Positions 34,117-42,314 of a DNA stretch of 64,000 nucleotides are shown in pieces. The first letter of the stretch is position 1. Every line of letters starts with the position of its first letter. Below the pieces are notes generated by a model, which did not search any database, was not told the origin of the DNA, and saw only the letters and a list, made by a program, of their open reading frames with translations. The stretch is from Deinococcus roseus (lineage in GTDB: Bacteria; Deinococcota; Deinococci; Deinococcales; Deinococcaceae), in the NCBI RefSeq assembly GCF_014646895.1, contig NZ_BMOD01000005.1, positions 62,001 through 126,000 on the forward strand, written 5' to 3'. Both the position numbers and the translations under genes were made by a program.

Positions 34117-34605
34117 TCAAAACACCGATCCAGGCTTGGTTTCTGCGCTGTAATTGTGATTGATGCTTTCCTTTTGGCTTTGCTGAAAACGGGGTTCAAG
34201 CAGTGCTTTGATGTTCTGCAAAGACTGGGGCACGTTTTTGCTGAAGCCCTCTTTGCGCATGCGCAGGAAGATGGGGGCCATGGGGCCAATCAGGGTGATT
34301 TCCTGGGTCAGCAGGATGTCGTTGCCGTCTTTTTCCCAGTAGCGTTTGGTCAGCATTTCCACCCCAAGCGCAAGGGTGGTGGAGATGATGTAGCTCTGTC
34401 CCACATCGCACAAAAGCACGGAAAACTTGATTGAGCCGCCATTTTTGTGTTTGATCGTTCCTTTTGAGCCCTGTCTAAAGAGGCCTTCCATCTGAGCGCT
34501 TTCCACTTCGGTGTCCCACATGCTCCAGTGGGCCACATCGGTCAGCACCTGCCAGAGGTCTCCGGGAGCAACACTGAGCCTTTCGGTGTGTTTGTAGTTG
34601 TTCAT
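34117..34605 (-). CDS. SRPBCC (START-like) protein under a CRP-type promoter
   Basis: A 162-residue protein of the polyketide-cyclase/SRPBCC fold: SVAPGDLWQVLTDVAHWSMW at the start, the strands GSIKFSVLLCDVGQSYIIST, and the C-terminal helix FSKNVPQSLQNIKALL. It is unrelated in detail to the SRPBCC gene at 14542. AGGAGAAGGAC precedes the ATG at 34605, so the longer open frame is not used. A CRP-type site and a -10 box lie upstream. Ligand unknown. Confidence 0.82.
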   Translation of the reverse strand: MNNYKHTERLSVAPGDLWQVLTDVAHWSMWDTEVESAQMEGLFRQGSKGTIKHKNGGSIKFSVLLCDVGQSYIISTTLALGVEMLTKRYWEKDGNDILLTQEITLIGPMAPIFLRMRKEGFSKNVPQSLQNIKALLEPRFQQSQKESINHNYSAETKPGSVF

Positions 34606-34641
34606 GTCCTTCTCCTTCCTGAAGTTGTGCTGTATGAACCC

Positions 34642-34647
34642 AGTGTA
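34642..34647 (-). promoter_or_regulatory. -10 box of the SRPBCC promoter
   Basis: TACACT on the minus strand puts the start of transcription near 34635. The -35 region is poor (TGGTTT), as expected for an activator-dependent promoter. Confidence 0.55.
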
Positions 34648-34688
34648 TCGGGAAAACACTTACAAAACCATGACCTCAAAACCCATCC

Positions 34689-34704
34689 TGTGATTGAGAT
34701 CACA
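34689..34704. promoter_or_regulatory. CRP-type binding site
   Basis: TGTGATTGAGATCACA matches the TGTGA-N6-TCACA consensus of the CRP family perfectly. Its centre is ~61.5 bases upstream of the inferred start, the classic class I activator position. Confidence 0.75.
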
Positions 34705-34727
34705 TCTTCTTTGCAAAGTCGCCTCAC

Positions 34728-34762
34728 AAAGCATCCCGGACCTTTTGATCCGGGATGCTTTT
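34728..34762. terminator. Terminator after pta
   Basis: GCATCCCGGA / TCCGGGATGC (34731-34740 and 34749-34758) flanked by A and T runs, 47 bases past the pta stop. Confidence 0.85.
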
Positions 34763-34808
34763 GAACATTTTGTCTTACCGACTTTTCAACAACCCCAATC
34801 AAAAACCT

Positions 34809-36899
34809 TCAGGAAGGGGTCAGGTGCTGGGTCTGTGCCGCCTGAATGGCGGTCAGGGCAATGGTGTATACGATGTCATCCACCAGGGCACCCCGGGAGA
34901 GGTCATTGACCGGTTTTCTCAGGCCCTGAAGCATCGGACCCACACTCACCACATGGGCACTGCGCTGCACCGCCTTGTAGGTGGTGTTCCCGGTGTTGAG
35001 GTCTGGAAAGATGAACACCGTGGCTTTTCCTGCCACAGGACTGCCTGGTGCTTTCTGCTCGCCCACACTGACCACACTGGCCGCGTCATATTGCATGGGA
35101 CCATCGATCACCAGATCAGGCCGCTTGGTCCTTGCCAGTTCGGTGGCCTTGCGCACCTTCTCCACATCGTCCCCGGCTCCAGAAGTCCCCGTGGAATAAC
35201 TGATCATGGCGACCCTGGGAATGATCCCAAAAGCTGCAGCAGAATCTGCAGATTGGATGGCAATGTCTGCCAGCTCTTCCGCAGTGGGGTTGGGATTCAC
35301 GGCGCAATCCCCGTACACCAGCACCTGTTCAGGCATCAGCATGAAAAAGACACTGCTGACAATGCTGGCGCTCGGAGCGGTCTTGATCAGTTGCAAAGCC
35401 GGTCGGATGGTGTTGGCGGTGGTGTGGATGGCCCCGCTCACCAGACCGTCCACCTCTCCCAGAGCAAGCATCATGGTCCCGAGCACCACGGTGTCTTCCA
35501 GTTGCTGTTCTGCCATTGGGTGGGTGAGGCCCTTGTGCTTGCGCAGTTCCACCATTGGCTCGATGTACCTTGCACGCACGCTGGCTGGATCCAGCACCTT
35601 CAAATTCTCGGGGAGGTGCAAACCCTGCGCTTCGGCCACATGGTGCACCCGTTCAGGAGGGGCCAGCAAAATGCACTCGGCAATGCCTTTTTCATGGCAC
35701 AAAATGGCAGCCCTGACGGTGCGGGGCTCATCACCTTCAGGCAGCACGATGCGTTTGCGGGCAGCACGGGCCTTCTGGATCAATTCAAAACGGAAAGCCG
35801 GAGGAGACATCCTGCGCTCGTGGGTCAGATGGATGTTCTGCTGCAGGGAGCCCGAATCCAGGCGGTCTGCCACGAAATCCAGCACCTGCTCCATGCGTTC
35901 CAGGTCGTCCAGAGGCACCTGAGGATCCATCTGGCTCAGCAAATTTGCGGTCTGGTAACTGTTGGAATCCACCAGCATCACCGGCAGATCCGAGTTCAGT
36001 GCAGGCCTGCACAGGCGCAGGATGTTCTCGTTGGGCATCTCACCACAGGTCACCAGCATGCCTGCCAGTGGAATGCCATTCAGGCTGGCCAGACTGGTCG
36101 CCATGATCACATCCTCGCGGTCTCCAGGCACCACCACCAGGGTTCCGGGTTTGAACAGTTCCACAATGCGGTTCACCGAACGGGCCGAAACCATGTTGGC
36201 CCGCACCCGCCGCATCTTCATGTGACCCTGGTTCAGGATCCTGGCATGCAGATGCTGGGCCACATCCCAGGTGCGTGGAGCAGCCAGTTCTGCATTGCGA
36301 GGCAGCACCCCCAGCATGGGCAGCCCGGCCAGCAGTGCGCTGTGGGTGCGCAGATCGTGCAGAAGTTTCATCACATCGGTGTCAGGCTCGGCAAAATTCA
36401 GCACATAACCCGCCAGGGCCTGACGGTTGCTGCTGGCGTAATCGTGGGCGGTGATTTCCAGCTGGTCTGCCAGATCAAAAGTGGTGTTCCCGGCCAGGGA
36501 GGCCACCAGCACGGTGTCTGCCCCCAGGTTGCGGGCCATCGAAACATTGAGCTGACTGGCATAAGGGTTTTTTCCGGTGATGGCCAGACCCTCCACCACC
36601 ACCACATCTGCCCCCTCGGAGGCCTTCTGAAAGACACTCACCACCTCTTCCATCAGGCTGTCTTCCTGGTGCTGGCCCAGAAACATCTCGGCCCGGTCCA
36701 GGTTGATGGGGGAGGGGGACTGCACCTTGCAGTTCTCCTTGGCGAAATGCACGCTGCGGTCCAGGCTGGTGTGGTCCTGCGCGATGGGCTTGCAGAACCC
36801 CACTTTCAGCGAAGCCCTCTGCAAGGCCCGCACCAGACCCAGCGCTGTGCTGGACAGACCCACCTGTTGACCCACCGGAGCGACAAAAAAGATTTTCAC
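34809..36899 (-). CDS. pta: Phosphate acetyltransferase, long form
   Basis: Pta interconverts acetyl-CoA and acetyl-phosphate. The 696 residues have the long architecture: an N-terminal BioD-like P-loop region (FVAPVGQQVGLSSTALGL), a DRTGG-type middle, and the C-terminal catalytic PTA domain starting near RMSPPAFRFELIQKARAA, with EGDEPRTVRAA and YSTGTSGAGDD. It overlaps ackA by four bases, forming the acetate operon ackA-pta. Confidence 0.96.
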   Translation of the reverse strand: MKIFFVAPVGQQVGLSSTALGLVRALQRASLKVGFCKPIAQDHTSLDRSVHFAKENCKVQSPSPINLDRAEMFLGQHQEDSLMEEVVSVFQKASEGADVVVVEGLAITGKNPYASQLNVSMARNLGADTVLVASLAGNTTFDLADQLEITAHDYASSNRQALAGYVLNFAEPDTDVMKLLHDLRTHSALLAGLPMLGVLPRNAELAAPRTWDVAQHLHARILNQGHMKMRRVRANMVSARSVNRIVELFKPGTLVVVPGDREDVIMATSLASLNGIPLAGMLVTCGEMPNENILRLCRPALNSDLPVMLVDSNSYQTANLLSQMDPQVPLDDLERMEQVLDFVADRLDSGSLQQNIHLTHERRMSPPAFRFELIQKARAARKRIVLPEGDEPRTVRAAILCHEKGIAECILLAPPERVHHVAEAQGLHLPENLKVLDPASVRARYIEPMVELRKHKGLTHPMAEQQLEDTVVLGTMMLALGEVDGLVSGAIHTTANTIRPALQLIKTAPSASIVSSVFFMLMPEQVLVYGDCAVNPNPTAEELADIAIQSADSAAAFGIIPRVAMISYSTGTSGAGDDVEKVRKATELARTKRPDLVIDGPMQYDAASVVSVGEQKAPGSPVAGKATVFIFPDLNTGNTTYKAVQRSAHVVSVGPMLQGLRKPVNDLSRGALVDDIVYTIALTAIQAAQTQHLTPS

Positions 36900-38077
36900 G
36901 ACAGCACCTCCCGGGTTTGCAAAGCAATCATCCGCTCTTCGTTGGTGCCCACCACCAGGGCCACTGGCCCACCTTCACGGGTGATGGGACCCGACTGGCC
37001 TCCCACCATGCCAGCATTCTTCTCCGGGTCCAGATGAAACCCCAGAATGCCCAGGTGGGACAGGGTTTTCTCACGCACGAAACGGCTGTTCTCTCCGATG
37101 CCTCCTGTGAAGATCAGGGCGTCCACCCTGCCCAGAGGCACTGCCATGGCAGCCACATACTTGGCCAGACGGTAACAGAACACCTCCAGGGCCAGCGTTG
37201 CACCTGCATGTCCCTGATTTTTTGCCTCTTCCAGCTCCCGACAGTCGTTGGACAGCCCGGAGATGCCCAGCAATCCGCTTTTTTTGTTCAGCACATTCGT
37301 GACTTGCTCCAGTGTCCAGCCCAGCGTCTGGGACAGGAACAAATGAATGTTGGGGTCCAGGTCTCCTGAACGGGTGCCCATCACCAGCCCTTCCAGTGGA
37401 GTCATGCCCATGCTGGTGTCCACACTCTGGCCTCCTTTCACCGCCGTGATCGAGCAACCGTTTCCCAGGTGGGCACTGACCAGACAGGTGTCCTCCAGGG
37501 GTTTTCCCAGCAACTTTGCCGCCTGCTGGGTCACGTACTGGTGGCTGGTCCCGTGAAAACCATAGCGCCTCACCCCATGCTCCTGGTACAGGTTATCGGG
37601 CAGGGCATAGCGGTAAGCCTGCTCTGGCATGGTCTGGTGAAAGGCCGTGTCAAAAATGGCCACATGGGGCAGGTCCGGGAAAGCTTTCATGGCCTCCTCG
37701 ATGCCCAGCAGGTTGGCCGGATTGTGCAGCGGAGCCAGCGGAATGCAGTCCCGAATGGCCTGCACCACGGCAGCATCAATGCGGGTCGCAGATTTGAAGA
37801 ACTCCCCACCATGCACCACCCGATGACCCACACTGGACACCTGGGACAGCAAATCCTGTTCCTGCAACACCCCCAGAATGCCGCGCATGGCCTCGGCGTG
37901 GCCTTGCTCTGAAAGCTTCACCACCTGTTTCCCGGCAGCACTTTTGACGGTCAGCACGGGTTCTGCTTCAAACAATTTCTCGGCCAGACCGCTCAGCAGG
38001 GTCTCCTGACTGGACAGCCGGATCAGGGCAAATTTTAAAGAGGAACTGCCACAATTGATCACCAGGGTATCGTGCAT
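36896..38077 (-). CDS. ackA: Acetate kinase
   Basis: AckA makes ATP from acetyl-phosphate, or acetyl-phosphate from acetate and ATP. The 393 residues show VINCGSSSLKFALI, the loop GHRVVHGGE, RRYGFHGTSHQYV, HLGNGCSI and FTGGIGENSRFVRE. I start it at MHDTLVINCGS (38077); the upstream extension is not family-like. TAAAGT lies seven bases before the ATG, a leaderless layout. The last four bases overlap pta. Confidence 0.96.
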   Translation of the reverse strand: MHDTLVINCGSSSLKFALIRLSSQETLLSGLAEKLFEAEPVLTVKSAAGKQVVKLSEQGHAEAMRGILGVLQEQDLLSQVSSVGHRVVHGGEFFKSATRIDAAVVQAIRDCIPLAPLHNPANLLGIEEAMKAFPDLPHVAIFDTAFHQTMPEQAYRYALPDNLYQEHGVRRYGFHGTSHQYVTQQAAKLLGKPLEDTCLVSAHLGNGCSITAVKGGQSVDTSMGMTPLEGLVMGTRSGDLDPNIHLFLSQTLGWTLEQVTNVLNKKSGLLGISGLSNDCRELEEAKNQGHAGATLALEVFCYRLAKYVAAMAVPLGRVDALIFTGGIGENSRFVREKTLSHLGILGFHLDPEKNAGMVGGQSGPITREGGPVALVVGTNEERMIALQTREVLS

Positions 38078-38160
38078 TTGCTTCACTTTACCCGTCTGGG
38101 AAAACTTTCTAAAGTGAGGATTGACCCAGAAGGGGCAGAAGGCATGAAGGAATGTGTGGA

Positions 38161-38180
38161 TGCCGAGAGCCAAGGGCAAA
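38161..38180 (+). repeat. Dispersed repeat, family B (copy 3)
   Basis: TGCCGAGAGCCAAGGGCAAA, preceded by a looser GGGCAGAAGGCA, between the AKR terminator and ackA. The copy near 56421 has the same order of words. Confidence 0.5.
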
Positions 38181-38214
38181 AGATCAAGGTGTGGGATCTA
38201 CAACGAAAAATGTT

Positions 38215-38236
38215 GGGGCGAGGCATGCCTCGCCCC
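38215..38236 (-). terminator. Perfect 22-bp palindrome, terminator of the AKR gene
   Basis: A perfect palindrome centred on GCATGC with arms GGGGCGAG / CTCGCCCC. It lies 22 bases past the AKR stop and is followed on that strand by AACATTTTT, so it is probably an intrinsic terminator. Confidence 0.65.
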
Positions 38237-38258
38237 ATGGAAGAAATCTCAAACCTTC

Positions 38259-39158
38259 TCAGGGCACTTCATGTCCCGCTGCGGCCTGCCACACCTCAAA
38301 CCAGTTTTCTGCAGACAGTTTGACCTGCAGGGCCTGCACGGCTTCATTGATCACGGACATGCGCTGGGAGCCCGTGATGGGGAAGGGGTTGCTGGGGTGC
38401 ATCAGGATCCAGGCATACACCACTGTGGATACGGCAACTCCGTGCTGGTCGGCCAGTTTGTGCAGGGTACCCCTGACCCGCTGGGCCTGATCGCCTTCTC
38501 CGGTGAAAACGCGGCCCTGCGCCAGCGGAGACCAGACCATCGGAGCCGTTCTCAATTCCTGGGCCTGATCCAGCGTCCCGTCATGCAGGGGGTCCAGATG
38601 CAGCGGAGACAGTTCAATCTGGTTGGTGACCAGTGGGAAACGGCTGTTCAACAGGGCAAACTGGGCTGGACTGAAGTTGGACACCCCGAAGTGCAGCACC
38701 TTGCCTTCCTGCTTTAACGCTGCAAAGGTTTCGGCCACTTCATCTGCATTCAGGAGGGGGCTGGGGCGGTGCAGCAACAGCAAATCCAGATGGTCGGTGC
38801 GCAGGGCCTTCAGGGAGTTTTCCACAGACTCCCGAATGTGGGTGCTGCTGTAATCATAGGATTTGATGCGGTGCTCTGGCCTGCGGTCAGAGAGCAGTTT
38901 GATGCCGCATTTGCTGACCAGCTGGATGCGCTCCCTCAGCTGGGGTTGCAAAGCCAGCGCTTCCCCAAAGAGGTCTTCCACGCTGTAGTTGCCGTAGATG
39001 TCGGCATGGTCGAAGCTGCTGACGCCGCGTTCTAAACACTGCTCAATCCATGCAAGGCGCTGCTGGGCGTTCCAGTTCCAATCACCCATCCTCCAGGCTC
39101 CGGCAATGATGCGGGACAGCTTCAAGGCTCCGGGTTTGAGTTCGGTCAGCAGGGTCAT
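38259..39158 (-). CDS. Aldo/keto reductase, YdhF-like
   Basis: A 299-residue NADPH-dependent oxidoreductase. AKR features: the catalytic Asp in SSFDHADIYGNYSVEDLFG, the Lys in VSKCGIKLL, the His in LDLLLLHRPSPLL, and a C-terminal cofactor segment PFPITGSQRMSVI. The ATG overlaps the stop of the upstream gene by four bases. The longer open frame upstream is that gene in another frame. The substrate is unknown. Confidence 0.93.
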   Translation of the reverse strand: MTLLTELKPGALKLSRIIAGAWRMGDWNWNAQQRLAWIEQCLERGVSSFDHADIYGNYSVEDLFGEALALQPQLRERIQLVSKCGIKLLSDRRPEHRIKSYDYSSTHIRESVENSLKALRTDHLDLLLLHRPSPLLNADEVAETFAALKQEGKVLHFGVSNFSPAQFALLNSRFPLVTNQIELSPLHLDPLHDGTLDQAQELRTAPMVWSPLAQGRVFTGEGDQAQRVRGTLHKLADQHGVAVSTVVYAWILMHPSNPFPITGSQRMSVINEAVQALQVKLSAENWFEVWQAAAGHEVP

Positions 39159-39589
39159 GCAATCAACTCCAGGTTCAGATGGTCCAGAATGGCTTTTGCA
39201 CCCAGTTCGGCCAGTTCGCGGTCTTCGGTGGGAGCGAGCCCACTGACGGCCACCGAGCCCACCACCTGGTTCTGGTGCCACACCGGGACACCGCCATCCC
39301 AGCCCACGTACTTCAGTTCGCCGTAATAGCTGAAACTCCAGCCCTGGGTGTTCGCTGCTTTTCCGGTGTCTCCGGTGAATTCCCCCAGCCTTGCTGCAGA
39401 GTAGGCTTTGTTGGTGGCCACCTGAATGGAGGGCAGACCCGCACCATCCATGCGGCGCAGGGCCAGCAATTCTCCGTGTGAATCGGCGATGGCAATGACT
39501 GCTGTTTTGTTTCGTTTCAGCAGTTCGGTGTGAATGGCATTTAGGGCCTGCTGGGCTTCCTGATCTCCCAGGCTGAAGTGTGCTTTCAT
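39155..39589 (-). CDS. GlcG/HbpS-like (DUF336) protein
   Basis: A 144-residue protein of the GlcG/HbpS family, whose members include haem-binding sensors and cobalamin-pathway proteins. Features: AIADSHGELLALRRMDGAGL, TNKAYSAARLG, and GGVPVWHQNQVVGSVAVSG. GGAGGG lies just before the ATG. It is coupled by overlap to the AKR gene. Whether this one binds haem cannot be told from sequence. Confidence 0.88.
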   Translation of the reverse strand: MKAHFSLGDQEAQQALNAIHTELLKRNKTAVIAIADSHGELLALRRMDGAGLPSIQVATNKAYSAARLGEFTGDTGKAANTQGWSFSYYGELKYVGWDGGVPVWHQNQVVGSVAVSGLAPTEDRELAELGAKAILDHLNLELIA

Positions 39590-39679
39590 TTTCCCTCCGA
39601 CAACGTTGTGTCCTGTAGAATCATCTTACGGGATGACACACAGAAGTCAATACTCTGGTTCTAAATCTCGTACTAAAGT

Positions 39680-40141
39680 ATGGAAAACACCGAAACTGCC
39701 TCCACCCACGAACCCACACAGAGCACCTTTGCCCAGCGCCTCAGAGAACTGATCGGAGAGCAAAGCGTGTCTGGCTTTGCCCGCAAGGTCGGACTGGGAG
39801 AAGCCCTGATCCGCAAATACCTCACTGGGGCAGAACCCAGCCTCTCCAGAGCCAACCAGATCGCCCGTGCCGCCAACTGCTCGCTGGAATGGCTGGCCAC
39901 CGGGGGCGGTTTCCGCTACCGTCAGGCCGAAGTCGTGGACATGGCCGCCCTGGAACTGGCCATCAAATACGCCCTGCAACTCTCCGGGCAGACCGACACC
40001 CACTTCAAACTGGACGCCACCATGAAACTGATGGTGACCCTCTACCAGTACCTCAGGGCCACCAAAAAACCCGATGGCAACTTCGATGAGCAGGAGACCC
40101 TGCAATTTGGCCGGTACATCGCCACCCTCTGCGGCGTGTGA
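39680..40141 (+). CDS. XRE-like DNA-binding regulator
   Basis: A 153-residue protein. Residues ~17-75 form a Cro/CI-type HTH: TFAQRLRELIGEQSVSGFAR, KVGLGEALIRKYLTGAEPSL, then the family-like CSLEWLATGGG found in phage-repressor-like regulators. The C-terminal half is helical, with no LexA-type peptidase domain. It is divergent from the HbpS-AKR pair. The short intergenic region contains the palindrome ACAACGTTGT (39600-39609), a possible binding site. Confidence 0.85.
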   Translation: MENTETASTHEPTQSTFAQRLRELIGEQSVSGFARKVGLGEALIRKYLTGAEPSLSRANQIARAANCSLEWLATGGGFRYRQAEVVDMAALELAIKYALQLSGQTDTHFKLDATMKLMVTLYQYLRATKKPDGNFDEQETLQFGRYIATLCGV

Positions 40142-40179
40142 AGGTGTGCGAAGGGACCTGAACCTGTATGCTGAAAAAC

Positions 40180-40413
40180 ATGAAACGCAAGGCCAGCAAA
40201 ACCACCACCCCCGCTCTCTCCTCCGACCAGGACCGCATTGCTGCCTTTCTGTCTTTTTCTCCAGAGGTGCAGCGGGCCTACTTGCGTGCCATGCAGTCCA
40301 TTGACCCTGCGGCCCTGCATTACCTGGAAAACCACCCCGAAGCCAGCAAAGTCCTGAAGCAACTGCAACTGGACGAGGTGCTTTCAGAGGCCTTCAAGGG
40401 ATTGAAGAAGTAA
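40180..40413 (+). CDS. Small hypothetical protein
   Basis: A 77-residue helical protein (SSDQDRIAAFLSFSPEVQRA, HPEASKVLKQLQLDEVL). I choose the ATG at 40180 because TATGCT lies seven bases upstream with no ribosome site; an in-frame ATG at 40168 overlaps that box. mazG starts three bases after its stop, so the two are probably one operon. Function unknown. Confidence 0.7.
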   Translation: MKRKASKTTTPALSSDQDRIAAFLSFSPEVQRAYLRAMQSIDPAALHYLENHPEASKVLKQLQLDEVLSEAFKGLKK

Positions 40414-40416
40414 AGC

Positions 40417-41046
40417 ATGCAAGAGTTGCTGAACATCATGCGTCGCCTGCGGGCTCCGGGGGGTTGCCCCTGGGACCAGGAGCAAACCCATGAAACGCTG
40501 CGCCCTTACATGCTGGAAGAAGCTGCAGAGGCCGTGGACGCCATCTCCAAAGGGGACCTGAAAGAACTGACGGGCGAACTGGGAGATGTGCTGTTGCAGG
40601 TGGCCTTTCATTCGGTCATTGCAGAGGAAAACGGCACTTTCAGTTATGCAGAGGTGGAAAAATCCATCTGTGACAAGCTGATCCGCCGCCATCCCCACGT
40701 TTTCGGAGACACCAGCGTAGAAAATGCAGATGAGGTGGTGCAGAACTGGCAAGCCATCAAAACCGCAGAAAACGGTGGAAAAGAAAAACACCCCCTGGAA
40801 CGCATTCCCAGCAGCCTGGGTGCCCTGGAGCGCAGCCGTCAGGTTTTAAAAGCCCTGCAACTCCCAAAAGGCAGCCTTGCTGAAGTGCAAACCGCTCTGC
40901 AAACCGCCAGCGACACAGAAGAAAGCGTGCTGGACGTTCTGGAAGCTGTGGTTCAGTGGGCCAGAACCCTGGACATCAACCCCGAAATTGCCCTGAGGTC
41001 CCGCACCGAACAGCGAATTGCCCATGCCCTTAAGCCTGCTGAATGA
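40417..41046 (+). CDS. mazG: MazG nucleoside triphosphate pyrophosphohydrolase
   Basis: MazG hydrolyses (d)NTPs, including damaged ones, to monophosphates. The 209 residues include GGCPWDQEQTHETLRPYMLE and EEAAEAVDAI (metal Glu residues), GELGDVLLQVAFH, and RRHPHVFGD. It is a little shorter than the ~260-residue E. coli protein. The C-terminus overlaps the NUDIX gene, coupling two housecleaning enzymes. Confidence 0.95.
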   Translation: MQELLNIMRRLRAPGGCPWDQEQTHETLRPYMLEEAAEAVDAISKGDLKELTGELGDVLLQVAFHSVIAEENGTFSYAEVEKSICDKLIRRHPHVFGDTSVENADEVVQNWQAIKTAENGGKEKHPLERIPSSLGALERSRQVLKALQLPKGSLAEVQTALQTASDTEESVLDVLEAVVQWARTLDINPEIALRSRTEQRIAHALKPAE

Positions 41047-41590
41047 CATCCTGAACACCCTCAAAGAGCGAGAGCGCGTGACCCTGCACCTGCCAGAGTA
41101 CCGCAGCGCTGCCGTGCTGGTCGGTTTTACAGCAGAAGAAAACCCCAGAATACTGCTCACTGTGCGCTCTCTGGATTTGCCCAGCCATCAAGGCCAGATC
41201 AGTTTTCCCGGTGGCAAAATCGAAGCAGGGGAGACCATCATTGAGGCGGCCCTCAGGGAAGCCTGGGAAGAGGTGGGTCTGGACCCCAGTCAGGTCACGG
41301 TGCATGGCATGTGGGACGACACCTTCACCCCACAAGGCTTTCACGTCACGCCGGTGATCGCCACTTTGCCTGCAGATTACCCTTTCACCCTGACCTCAGA
41401 GGTGGCAGAAATCCTGCTGGTCCCGGTTGCAGACCTCATGCAGCTGTCGCCCCAGACCCTGGAGCGGGAATTCAAAGGCCGCACCCACCTGATCTACACC
41501 TACCCCTGGAACGGACACCGCATCTGGGGCATGACGGGCAGGATCATTCATGGGGTGCTGCACCCGGAACTCCATCCCAGAGAGTATTGA
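41024..41590 (+). CDS. NUDIX hydrolase, CoA-pyrophosphatase-like
   Basis: A 188-residue hydrolase. The Nudix box is GGKIEAGETIIEAALREAWE followed by EVG; the preceding SHQGQISFPGG matches the CoA pyrophosphatase (NudL) subgroup. ATG at 41024 or a TTG two codons earlier can serve as start, both inside mazG. The family-specific substrate (CoA derivatives) is an inference. Confidence 0.92.
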   Translation: MPLSLLNDILNTLKERERVTLHLPEYRSAAVLVGFTAEENPRILLTVRSLDLPSHQGQISFPGGKIEAGETIIEAALREAWEEVGLDPSQVTVHGMWDDTFTPQGFHVTPVIATLPADYPFTLTSEVAEILLVPVADLMQLSPQTLEREFKGRTHLIYTYPWNGHRIWGMTGRIIHGVLHPELHPREY

Positions 41591-41594
41591 ACAG

Positions 41595-41624
41595 GTTTAC
41601 AGTTCACAGTGAACAGTTCACAGT
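41595..41624 (+). repeat. Dispersed repeat, family A (copy 5)
   Basis: GTTTACAGTTCACAG followed by TGAACAGTTCACAG: two near-tandem units after the NUDIX gene. Confidence 0.6.
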
Positions 41625-41670
41625 CTAATGTTCCATCTAGATTGGAAATCCTGGCACTCCTCTGTTCTCT

Positions 41671-42243
41671 TCAATCCACATCATGGACATGCAAAATCCA
41701 GAAGCTTCTTTTCAGGCTGTTCAGCCCATACCAGCTGTGGTCCCAGGGGGTTGAATCGCTGGGATCGGAGAACCCCCCTGGACTGTATGCAAACCACTGG
41801 TGGCGAAGATCTCCCTGGACCTGATCCACAAAGGAAGCTGCCAGGTTTTTGGATTGCCTGACCGAAGTGTAGGTGTGGTGGTAAGCTCCACCCGAATGAA
41901 TTTCCCTTGCCAGACTGGCTTCCAGGTCAAAGGTATCCATCAAGATGGGATTTGCGCTGATGCCCTGTTCAGGAAGGGCAGCTTTCAAGGCCTGCTGCAC
42001 CACAGGATGCAGCAATGCGTCTGCAAAGAAATTTGAAGCTTCCAGATGTTGTGGATGGTCTTTGATGAACCAATCCAGGGCCGGATGGGTTTCAAACTGA
42101 AAAGCTGCGTACCATGCCCCTCCATTGATTCGGGTGCTGCGCATCTGGTTCAGGACATTTGCAATGTCTGCAGGGAGGTCTGGGAGGGTTTTGATCTTCA
42201 GCGTTCTCCACATCTCCTGCAGTTGTTCTGGTCCGGGCATCAT
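41671..42243 (-). CDS. Hypothetical protein
   Basis: A 190-residue soluble protein with no family I recognise. It is Trp/His-rich toward the end (HQWFAYSPGGF, WDHSWYGLN). TACATT six bases before the start codon is a good leaderless -10 box, and GGGA also lies there. It is divergent from fabH, with a 71-base shared promoter region holding a perfect palindrome. Confidence 0.65.
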   Translation of the reverse strand: MMPGPEQLQEMWRTLKIKTLPDLPADIANVLNQMRSTRINGGAWYAAFQFETHPALDWFIKDHPQHLEASNFFADALLHPVVQQALKAALPEQGISANPILMDTFDLEASLAREIHSGGAYHHTYTSVRQSKNLAASFVDQVQGDLRHQWFAYSPGGFSDPSDSTPWDHSWYGLNSLKRSFWILHVHDVD

Positions 42244-42279
42244 GCTCCCAATGTACCTGAGGAATTGTAAGCAAATTCT

Positions 42280-42299
42280 TTGACTGACCGGTCAGTCAA
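42280..42299. promoter_or_regulatory. Perfect 20-bp palindromic operator before fabH
   Basis: TTGACTGACCGGTCAGTCAA is its own reverse complement. It contains the -35 box of fabH and most of the spacer. The size and symmetry suit a TetR-family repressor. Confidence 0.8.
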
Positions 42300-42308
42300 T
42301 TATAGAAT
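42280..42308 (+). promoter_or_regulatory. fabH promoter
   Basis: TTGACT and TAGAAT (42303-42308) are 17 bases apart; six bases later comes the ATG, so the transcript should be leaderless. The operator covers the -35 box. Confidence 0.75.
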
Positions 42309-42314
42309 GATCCC

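Noticed and set aside
34755..37037. 760-codon frame antisense to pta
   Set aside because: His/Gln-rich shadow; pta and ackA overlap properly on the minus strand.
38215..38236. Perfect palindrome as a REP element or operator
   Set aside because: It lies 22 bases past a stop codon and is followed by a T run on that strand, so a terminator is the simpler reading.
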